IMG/VR virus record: IMGVR_UViG_3300030108_004965
Coordinates: 1 to 64,000 of that record
Direction: 5' to 3' (one strand)
Source: a virus
Length of the DNA: 64,000 nucleotides
The position numbers were made by a program, and so were the translations under genes. A model generated the notes under the pieces. The model did not search any database. It was not told the origin of the DNA and saw only the letters and a list, made by a program, of their open reading frames with translations. This document shows, piece by piece, positions 1-8,800 of the stretch. Position 1 is the first letter of the stretch. Every line of letters starts with the position of its first letter.

Positions 1-1773
1 TAAAGCAGGCTTTATTTGAAAAAGTTGCTGAAATTTATGAGACCTTCTTTCTGTGATTACAGATGGCGGATTATAAATCCGCACATTAACCCTAGAGTCA
101 TCTGCGTCTTTGATTAGTTCAACCTCATAAATAGAAGAAGGGTTGGAAACAAGACCCTTGGAGTTAACTGCTCTAAACATATAATAGTATTTAGTATTAG
201 CAGCAACTTTATCTTTGAACACAGCCCTCTCTGATTCGTAGGTCATTCTTTTTTCTGATAATTTAAAATTAGAATAATCACTCAATGATGATGGAGGGGT
301 GCCCATCCTAAAAATCTCAAAAAGACCATTGTCCAAACTACTCTGAAATAAAAACTTATCCTGTCCTGTCCTGCTGTTAGTTGTCATCAGTCCAAGTTGC
401 GTATTGTCTTCGGGCTTGATTGGCACAAAATTATCATGCTTCTTGCCATTTGTTGGATATAAATAAAACTGTATTTCGTTGCTTGAATTCATTTCTGTTT
501 TTATATCTACTTGAGGTACGAGAGGAGGTGGTTGAATTATCAATGCTTCTTCATTGAATAGACTGACAGGTAAAATCATTACTCTGGGCTGGTTTTCAAT
601 AGTAATGTCGGCGTATGGTTCTTCATCATCTGGTCCAAATTCAGCACTTACGTATCTGTATGTGTTGCCAATTATAATGTAGTGCCCTACTCCGTTATAA
701 AAATACCTCCCTCCGTATTTTATTTGAGTGTCAAACAAGATTGTGTTGTCATCTGTTGCTCTTTTGTAAATGTTTTGTACAAAATTACTTTCAACATCTG
801 AGTCTTTAGTTTTACGTAACGAGTAAACGAAGTCTTCATGATAGCAACTTTCTCCCTTCAACATTGCCAAAGCAAGCCTGAAATTTCTCACTCCCAAGCC
901 TTTTATTGCTCCTGCCATAATCAATTTTTTTAAGTACTGGTTCGCTTCGGAGGTTGTTGAGGCACCAGCGAGACCCTCTGCTGCGTCTTCAAAAAATTCA
1001 CTTCCGGTGCTGAATTCTTCAAATAAATCAAAGGCATTTACTGTTTCGGTTTTACTAGTTGATTGATCTGATCTGCGGAACCGTACAGAAGTTTTTTCTG
1101 AGTTTAAATATGAATCTAGGATTGTGTCGAAGAGATCATGTTCTTCTACTAAATTAGAAAAATCATTATTAACTTTATTTGTTATAGAAATTTGATTGTA
1201 AAAAGGGAAATTTACCAACGCATCGCTTGGCCCGTTGGAATTACCGGGACTTCTTTCTGGGTAAATAACGCGATCTGTATCAAAACCTCCAGCGTTTAAA
1301 TCGTCAGAATAAAAAGCATTAGAGGGCCGGCTTATGAACTTTTCTTTTTTCACGCCACTAGCGATAGATGGAAGATCTGTTTCGTTAAATGCAGGGGACA
1401 AATCGTCATATTCTCTTGCTAAAAATTGAAAATGACTTGTTATGTCATATGTTGCTATTGTTTTTTCTAGCGCTTTTGTCTCCACAGTTGATGCGTGGAC
1501 GGGTTTATTTATTTTTATATAGAAATCATTATAAACCCTAGATGAATTTTGTACATTTTGGACGTCTTGACGAAAATTGATTGGGTCACCTTTTGGCCTC
1601 ACCCTTATTTTTGCTGTTTCTATCGGTAATGCATCATCATCCCTGATGCTTGATTCGCACTTATTTTCTATTATAGTAAATCGATCCAGAATACCAGCCT
1701 TAACTCGAACTACATCTCTGATGTCGGCAGCGTTTGTAGTAAAAAAATCGTTATCTTCTTGTTTTAGTTCCAT
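1..1773 (-). CDS. Large virion protein, C-terminus beyond the window (partial)
   Basis: An open frame of 591 codons with no stop runs off the left edge, so only the N-terminal part is seen. It starts at an ATG at 1773 that shares one base with the stop of the gene before it (TAATG). A strong AGGAGG ribosome site lies about 7 bases upstream. The N-terminal half matches no family I know. Around residues 520-560 there is a beta-strand pattern with YYYMFRAVNSKG, typical of a fibronectin type III fold. Its place at the end of a run of baseplate and tail genes suggests a tail or baseplate structural protein. No catalytic motif is visible. The role is inferred from context only. Confidence 0.75.
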   Translation of the reverse strand, partial: MELKQEDNDFFTTNAADIRDVVRVKAGILDRFTIIENKCESSIRDDDALPIETAKIRVRPKGDPINFRQDVQNVQNSSRVYNDFYIKINKPVHASTVETKALEKTIATYDITSHFQFLAREYDDLSPAFNETDLPSIASGVKKEKFISRPSNAFYSDDLNAGGFDTDRVIYPERSPGNSNGPSDALVNFPFYNQISITNKVNNDFSNLVEEHDLFDTILDSYLNSEKTSVRFRRSDQSTSKTETVNAFDLFEEFSTGSEFFEDAAEGLAGASTTSEANQYLKKLIMAGAIKGLGVRNFRLALAMLKGESCYHEDFVYSLRKTKDSDVESNFVQNIYKRATDDNTILFDTQIKYGGRYFYNGVGHYIIIGNTYRYVSAEFGPDDEEPYADITIENQPRVMILPVSLFNEEALIIQPPPLVPQVDIKTEMNSSNEIQFYLYPTNGKKHDNFVPIKPEDNTQLGLMTTNSRTGQDKFLFQSSLDNGLFEIFRMGTPPSSLSDYSNFKLSEKRMTYESERAVFKDKVAANTKYYYMFRAVNSKGLVSNPSSIYEVELIKDADDSRVNVRIYNPPSVITERRSHKFQQLFQIKPAL

Positions 1774-4700
1774 TAATATCCTCCTCCGGAGCCACCACCT
1801 GTTCCACCAGAAGATCCACCACTCATTCCACCAGAAGAAACACCTGATGGGGTCTGATTGGCTCTTGACATTGGCGATGTTGTTGTTAGTTGTTGCGCCG
1901 TTGGTGAAATAGAAACTTGGTTACTAGTACTTGCTGTTGTGATAGTGATAGGCTTTGTTTTTACAATCGGGTTTCTACTTTTCTTTTGTTTTATTATGTT
2001 GCTAGTCATATACATGGTAGCTTTAGAAAGCTCATTGTTACTTTCGAAATTACTAACGTCTGCTTTGGGCACAAAATTTTGTTGCACTTGCTGGTCTATA
2101 TCTCTTCCTGAGATGATAAAAGTTGCATTTTGGACCGGTAACCTAAATTGATCAGAGGGTATAATTCCAATTTCTGGTTGCTCAACGTACACAAGCCTAC
2201 AAATAACAGTAGAATCTTGGTCTATCATGTATGCCTCCAATGGAGCCCATATTGGTTCTGATACGATGTTATTTCCGAATTCGTCTTTTTTATAATCAAC
2301 TATTGCCTGAATCTCTTGTATCGCCTGAAATGTCATTTCCGCCACTGCTCTAGTGCTCGGATCTATGAAACAGTCATTCTCCGATTCAATTAGATTGTTC
2401 CTTACGCCCGGATTCCTTGATGCCACCAGTGCCTTAAAATGATTAGGCAACCTAGATAATCTAGAAAAAGAAAACCTTTTCGAACTTACGAAACTTGATA
2501 GGTAATTAGATTCTTGAATAATGTCAAATGCCATCTTACTTCTTGAGGATCTCACTTGGGTTGCTGTTTTGATTGAAGTCCGTAAATCAACAAGAGCAAC
2601 AGGAACTTCTGGTATTGGGTCAAAGTTTTTTTGTGCCCGAACAAAATCAGAGTTTTCACCTAAAACTTGACTACTAGACAAGTAAGTCTCTGTTTTTTCG
2701 TCTGCTTCAAAAAACTTGATCGCTTGAACCCTTGGTTTTTTTATTAAAATTGATGGCTTTCTTATTCTTTTTCTAATCGGTCGACGCAGAGTCATTTTCT
2801 TTAATCTACGTCTGGATTTTGATTTTCTTCTAAAAGTCCTTTTTTTTATTCTTCTGGGTTTTTTAGCAAAAACTTTTGGTGATCTCCATCTTATCTTTAA
2901 ATTTAAGTCTTGTGCCGCTAGGAAGTCTTTATTGAGAGCAAATGTATCAACACCAGCAAAATCCTCAAGTTTTATAGTTTTGCCTGATGAATTAAAAGAA
3001 AGAGGAGACATGTAGGTTAACCTAGAGGACTCTAAATCTTCTAGGCCCTTAATGACTTCAGAATCCATTTCTTTGAACTCTTCATCGGTTATCGCATAAT
3101 CAGAAGTAAAAAATCTATCATTCTCAAAAAAACCTCTTTCCTGCATTTCGTCATAAGATAAGAGCAATATTCTTTCTTCGTTCTTTTCTTCTGTGTCAAA
3201 AATTTCATAAGATCTATGAAATTCTCTGAAGTTTATAAATGGAGAAAATCTTTTACTAACTTCAATAAGTCCGGGTTTAAAATTTACTTTTATCGTCTTA
3301 GGGGTTTTGATTCGTCCTTTTTTGTCCGTATCGAATTTATTAACGAAAGTGTTATAGAGAGTTTCAAATTCTTGTAAGAATCTTATCCCGTATTTGTATT
3401 TATAATTCCCTCTATAAAACAATTTGCATTTTTCATCTACTAATTCTTTAACGTCGTCTAAATCAGACAAGTAATTTAAGGTATTATAATATTGTTCTAC
3501 AACACCTCTTATATCAGGGGATACAACGGCTGTGCTTTTGAGCATGTCCCTATCGTAATCATAATTTTTTGTTTTGTTCAGGGATGATAGAATCTCTTTT
3601 AATCTGTTTATTGAGTGTTTAATGGACTCTAGTTTACCAGACATGAATTTTTTAGATTTGTCATTGACTGTCGCCACTACTCTATATTTGTAATCTGCTG
3701 ATGTTGTTGACGTTTTTGAAGAATCTAAAAACTCGTAAGTTCTAGTGTAAAAACCCTCATCTAAATAAATTTGTCTTATATTTTTATTAGGGCGAAGATT
3801 GTTTGGTGTTTCATCAACTGTTGTAGTCACATAATCATAAGAATGAACTTTTCTAACTTTAGTACTAGATGTCCCTAACTTAGAAGAAACATTAATTGGC
3901 TCTATCCTTTCTCTTATAATAGTTAAGGAGTTTAAAGAGACAGTGCTCATGTATTCATCAAATAACTTTTGGCTTAATCCGAAGATTTTTTTACCATTTT
4001 TTGTTCTTTGTATAACCAACTGTCTCATGTCTATCATAAAAAGACCAACCAAGTTTGTTGATTTATTAAATGAAAAATATAAATCACTTATAATACTTAC
4101 ATTTTTCAATTGTTCTTGTTTTCTTGGTTCTAAATCTAAACTTCTATTATCTGTGAGTTTATCATTTGCAACTAATATTTGCCTCAATGAAAGGTGAGGC
4201 TCACTTGAATGTTGGGAGCCTGCCATGTATCCTTTATCCGGATGCTTGTGAACTGGTCCTCCATAAACTTTATTTTCATTCTTGTGCATAAAAAGATTTG
4301 TTACTTTTTGCAATGACTTTTGATTCATGACTTTTTCAGATGTCAAAGCACCATAATAATTCTGATACACTCCGGATAAACTAAGTCTAAGATCTTTTGC
4401 CATAGATTCAGTATCTAAAAAACAAACTGCGAACAAATGAAGATTCTGTTGTTCGTTGGGTATTATAAGTTTAATGGTTTTTTTATATTCTCTAGAGCCA
4501 CTTTTGTCTACTAAATTAAACTCACTTAAAGGAATAATGTTTAGTTTTGTCTCCATATTAAAAAAAGGACTTTTCTTTAGTGCTTTTGGTACCGGAGCTA
4601 TTAACCCTTCTGATAGAGAACTAGATAATCTAGGATTGCTAGTTGAAATAAATAACACCTTCAAGTAACGTGATAAAATGGGCAAGTCTGACCATTCGAA

Positions 4701-4835
4701 TTTAGATCCGTCAAAAAAATCTATTAATTTGAGATCCACGATTGTCTTGAATGACGTTTGGCTATTATCTTCTAAGTCAATTTTACAAATGTAAGCGTTG
4801 GGTAAAATTTTGTGGCCAACTAATAAATTTTTCAT
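1773..4835 (-). CDS. Putative virion structural protein with an Arg/Lys-rich segment and Gly-rich C-terminus
   Basis: A 1020-residue protein that I do not recognise. Residues about 650-700 form a strongly basic stretch (many RRK, KKR and RKR groups), and the last 25 or so residues are a Gly/Ser linker ending in GGGY. There is no signal peptide or membrane segment. The start codon overlaps the previous stop as TAATG, and the stop overlaps the next start the same way, so it is translationally coupled on both sides. Its size, coupling and position among baseplate genes argue for a virion component. The basic segment could bind nucleic acid or another acidic partner, but nothing proves this. Confidence 0.7.
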   Translation of the reverse strand: MKNLLVGHKILPNAYICKIDLEDNSQTSFKTIVDLKLIDFFDGSKFEWSDLPILSRYLKVLFISTSNPRLSSSLSEGLIAPVPKALKKSPFFNMETKLNIIPLSEFNLVDKSGSREYKKTIKLIIPNEQQNLHLFAVCFLDTESMAKDLRLSLSGVYQNYYGALTSEKVMNQKSLQKVTNLFMHKNENKVYGGPVHKHPDKGYMAGSQHSSEPHLSLRQILVANDKLTDNRSLDLEPRKQEQLKNVSIISDLYFSFNKSTNLVGLFMIDMRQLVIQRTKNGKKIFGLSQKLFDEYMSTVSLNSLTIIRERIEPINVSSKLGTSSTKVRKVHSYDYVTTTVDETPNNLRPNKNIRQIYLDEGFYTRTYEFLDSSKTSTTSADYKYRVVATVNDKSKKFMSGKLESIKHSINRLKEILSSLNKTKNYDYDRDMLKSTAVVSPDIRGVVEQYYNTLNYLSDLDDVKELVDEKCKLFYRGNYKYKYGIRFLQEFETLYNTFVNKFDTDKKGRIKTPKTIKVNFKPGLIEVSKRFSPFINFREFHRSYEIFDTEEKNEERILLLSYDEMQERGFFENDRFFTSDYAITDEEFKEMDSEVIKGLEDLESSRLTYMSPLSFNSSGKTIKLEDFAGVDTFALNKDFLAAQDLNLKIRWRSPKVFAKKPRRIKKRTFRRKSKSRRRLKKMTLRRPIRKRIRKPSILIKKPRVQAIKFFEADEKTETYLSSSQVLGENSDFVRAQKNFDPIPEVPVALVDLRTSIKTATQVRSSRSKMAFDIIQESNYLSSFVSSKRFSFSRLSRLPNHFKALVASRNPGVRNNLIESENDCFIDPSTRAVAEMTFQAIQEIQAIVDYKKDEFGNNIVSEPIWAPLEAYMIDQDSTVICRLVYVEQPEIGIIPSDQFRLPVQNATFIISGRDIDQQVQQNFVPKADVSNFESNNELSKATMYMTSNIIKQKKSRNPIVKTKPITITTASTSNQVSISPTAQQLTTTSPMSRANQTPSGVSSGGMSGGSSGGTGGGSGGGY

Positions 4836-5836
4836 TAATCACAATCCTCTATATCTATAGGTGTATTGTAAATATCAAAGAAAATATTTTCTTCATCATC
4901 GCAATCTATTTCTAGTCCCACTTCTATGTCTTTGGAGCGCAAGTTCTTTATTCCTTTACAGATTTCATCTCGAAGAATGTTTTTATCAGTAGCATAGTTT
5001 ATGTAATACTCAACATAGGTTTCATCAACTTCGCTTTTTATTTTTGCCGGATTTGTTAAAAGTATACCGTTTTCAATTAACTTTGTTTTTGGTAAAAACT
5101 TTAAAGGCAACAGCTTATCTTGATCTGTTTGATCATAAATAAATACTTCCATTTCTAAGCCTTCCTTAAATAAAAATCCCTCTGTTTCACGGAGATTACA
5201 AATAATTTGTTCCTCTATAATTTCTAAATAAGAACCATCGGGAAATATCCTAGAAGATGGACTAGGCGGAGAAACAGACATGCCTCTCACCGGGGTACTA
5301 TTGCTAGTATTGTTTACTCTTAGTTTGTATTCTATCTCAGCGTTTATTTGAGGAATTTGTTTGAAATATTCAGAACCACCAATTGATTTGACAACACCAC
5401 CGGCATCAGTGACTGTTCTGGTTGACCCTGTCAAGGTGGTTGTAACTGATCCTGTTATTTCTCCTTGAATAAAAGTCGAACTCCACCCCGGCGCGCGCTC
5501 ACTAGTTTGGTCAGAAGTACCCATAGGTTCTGTGAGATAGTTTAATTTAAGTTGCGTGTGTGGCCTCGGGTTTTCTTCTGATGTCTCATTTTCAAAAATT
5601 AATTTTTCAACTGACTGAAGGTCTCTTGCTGGTTTTAAATAGGATGTTTCATTTATGATCCTGTCTTGTATCTTTGTTTGATCTTCTGAAAACCCTCCCG
5701 CTTCTGAGTCATATAAAATGTCATCATCAAAAAAAGCATAAAACGCAGGATTTAACTTCCCTTGGGACAACAGACTTCTTCCGTATGGTGTTAGTTCTAT
5801 AGTTATTACGTCTTCTTTTTTATCAAAAAATGCCAT
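4835..5836 (-). CDS. Putative baseplate/tail structural protein
   Basis: A 333-residue protein opening with ITIELTPYGRSLLSQGK and then YAFFDDDILYD. I recall this N-terminal pattern from uncharacterised structural proteins of marine myoviruses, but I cannot assign a T4 counterpart. The C-terminal 60 residues are acidic and rich in isoleucine. There are no transmembrane segments. It lies 13 bases after the preceding giant gene and is coupled to the next gene by TAATG. Function is unknown, and virion placement is inferred from neighbours. Confidence 0.65.
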   Translation of the reverse strand: MAFFDKKEDVITIELTPYGRSLLSQGKLNPAFYAFFDDDILYDSEAGGFSEDQTKIQDRIINETSYLKPARDLQSVEKLIFENETSEENPRPHTQLKLNYLTEPMGTSDQTSERAPGWSSTFIQGEITGSVTTTLTGSTRTVTDAGGVVKSIGGSEYFKQIPQINAEIEYKLRVNNTSNSTPVRGMSVSPPSPSSRIFPDGSYLEIIEEQIICNLRETEGFLFKEGLEMEVFIYDQTDQDKLLPLKFLPKTKLIENGILLTNPAKIKSEVDETYVEYYINYATDKNILRDEICKGIKNLRSKDIEVGLEIDCDDEENIFFDIYNTPIDIEDCD

Positions 5837-5849
5837 TTTGTATTAAATC

Positions 5850-8800
5850 CTATTTATTTCTTCTCGATTTTCTTTTTTTCTTTCTATCTTTTCTTCTGTT
5901 TTTACGCTTATTTTTTCTTTCTTGTCTGTTTTCTTGTCTTTTTTCTCTTCTTTGTCTTCTTAATTCCCTTCTTTCTTCTCGGGTATCTCTCTTTTGCCAC
6001 CATTTTCTAACACGATCTCTCAGCCTTCTTTTTCTACCGCCCCTTTTCTTTCCTCTCATTATTCTCTTTTTTCTTCTCAACTTGCGTCTTTCTAGTGATT
6101 TTCTTTTAGGCTTTGGAATAGGTTGTTCACTTTCTGGTTGAAGATCCGCAAAGGTAACTTGTGCATCGATTTTAACTAGTTCAACTAGGGAGAAAAAATC
6201 ATATGGCCAGTTGAACGTTATTTCATCGTTAGACCCAACTGCTGTGTTCTTTACGTTCTCTAATTTGAATTCTTTTGTTTTTCTTGTGGTTCCTTTTTTA
6301 ACCAAAACTTTATCGTAATAATTGGTGGCGGCTTTCTTTTTACATTTGAAAACCATCCATTGTATTTCGGGGTCGATTCCGGGGCCCGGTTCATTAATAT
6401 CAAAAATACTAGAGGAGTCTCCTTTTATAGATTTGGATACTTCTGCCCCTTTTCCCAATAAATCTTTGGCTAATAGTTGATGAGATACAGTTGCTGTTGC
6501 TTCCTGAAAGTTTCGTCCAATTTTTGGTGGTAAATTTTGCCAGATGTCTGCAAGATCTTGCTTATCCAGTTTATGAGTAAACTCAAAACAATAGGCAGCA
6601 AAAGGATCAACTTGCTTGTATTTGACAAAATCCATTGATGGAGGAAAATTATATTTTTTCATCATCCTCACTTGATTTAGTACAGAGTTCCCCACTAAGG
6701 GTGGGCGTACTCTATTTCCTTTTTCATCTATATAAATTCCGGGCCTGACTTCTTTGTTTAATCCAGAAATTGCCCTTTCAATGTCTGCTCTTGCTAGAGA
6801 GAAAAACACACGCTCATTATCTCTTTCAACAAACGGAACAGCAACTACTAATTCACCAATCTCTTTTGCTTTTGCTATTTCGCCGAGCCTAACTGGTTTT
6901 TTCGAAAAACCAACAAGATCCGCTAGTGATTTTACTTTTCTTTTTGTTCTTGTGACACCCAAGGCTCCTTTTAGCCAACTATAAGGGATGTCTGTGACTT
7001 GCATAAAGATGCCTTCATTGGAACCTGAAGGTATTTCGCCATATTGATGCCACATTCCTCTAGGTGTGTGTCCAAAGCCGTTTCTTGGGGTTGTTATAAC
7101 AGCTTTTCCGTCGCGTTCCTTTTCTCTGTATTTGATAAAATTTAAAATTGGAGTTTCAAATTTACTTTGTATTATCCATCGAGACTTAGAGTCGTTTGTC
7201 GTTGATGTCGCAACATCTTGCTTAACAGAAGAAAAGTCCCCTGCTAGGTTTTGTTTTCTAATTTTTCCTTTAGTAAACAAATTCAGTGATGAATTTAATT
7301 GCATAGCATTAGAATTAATGTAAAATGGGTGCTGTGGTCCATAAACATATTGAGGAAGTAAAACGAGAAAATCCGGATGCGTGAAGACTGTATTCTTCTG
7401 ATAGATGTCGGTGCCTAGCATTTTAACCATATAAGATGTCCCCATTCTTTTATAATGATTAAATTGGTTGTGCATTTGCCTTGAAAGAGCGGGACCGGGA
7501 GTGTCTACAGACTGGAGACGATCTGGTATTAACCCCGGTCGCATCATTGTTGGGGGCCCGGCCCAAGCGCCGGAGAATTGATGCCAACCATCGGTATATC
7601 TTTGATCTCCCCAATCAGTAAAGGTCGCTGGGAGTATTCCTCCTTGATTAATATCTTTATCAACTTGCTGTTCGGGCTCGACTTTGAATGGAAATCTTCG
7701 CCCCAAATCCAAATCATGTTCGAATCCGGGATCGAAGTCGCCGTCGTTTACACCTTGTGGGAGCGCACTAATGAGAGCTTGGGTTTTTTCATCCCTGCCC
7801 AGAGAGCTAAGGTCAAGTACCCATGTTGGGTACGGCCCCACTGTATCTCTAGAAAACCTTGCTGCTCGAGAGTCAAAAATCAAATTTGACCATGGGCAAC
7901 CAAACTCGCTTTTGTAATTTTCGTACGGGCCCTTCAGTTTCCTATTGGGCCCATAGGCCTCCCAATAATGCTCTCTCATGAGACATCTTGCTACAGACGC
8001 TGTTTCCGGTACGTTATACCCCGTCAGATCTCTTAATGCGTCATTGATTCCGTTCCACCAAAACCTAGTGTAATAAGGAAAATCCTTTACTTGTTTCAAA
8101 ATTTCATCTAGAGTATACTTTTTTGTTTCTGTTGCCTCAAACAACAAATCACACCAACCTTCTCCATCGTAGTAAGGAGGAGTATACGGCATGTTATATC
8201 CCTCTGTCGAATCACTTGTATTTTCGGAGTATTCTACTGGGGGTGGGGTCAATTTTACCACAGGCTCAGCATCGGCCGATACAGCTTTTCTATAAAAGAA
8301 AAACCCAGTACCACCACAGCCCCACGTTGGTGGGCCAAACGCTGATGGCCTTGAATACATTTGGATGTTTGATCCGTTTGTTGTGTTTAGAAAATCTCGC
8401 TGTTCTATGCTGACACCGCGCAGAACTTGCGGAGGGGTAACCAGTTCTCCATCGAAACCCAGAAGACCAGTCTTTGGGCCGCTCATGGTTCTGTACATTT
8501 TTATTCTCATTCCATAAAACGAGCCTGACTTTGCATTACCAAAAGAAGGGTCGCCGCTTTCTGCTGATGCAATTGTCGAGAAGTTTTGCCCTTCTAAGAA
8601 AAACTCCGGTACTTCCGCTAAAAAATTATTTGCAAACTTTTTATAAATTTCATCACCAACACCGCTCCAATTGGCATGTATGTTAAGCCCCCCTAAGTTC
8701 GATATTGATGCGGGGCTTGGTTGTTGCGAAATTAAATCGACCCCAGCCAAGTACCTTTCAGGTTCTAAAAGAGCTTCAAACGGAACTCTTCTGTCGTACA

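Noticed and set aside
1577-2151. Open frames on the plus strand, here and throughout the window
   Set aside because: They mirror minus-strand genes, have no good ribosome sites, give compositionally odd proteins, and conflict with well-supported, tightly coupled coding regions.
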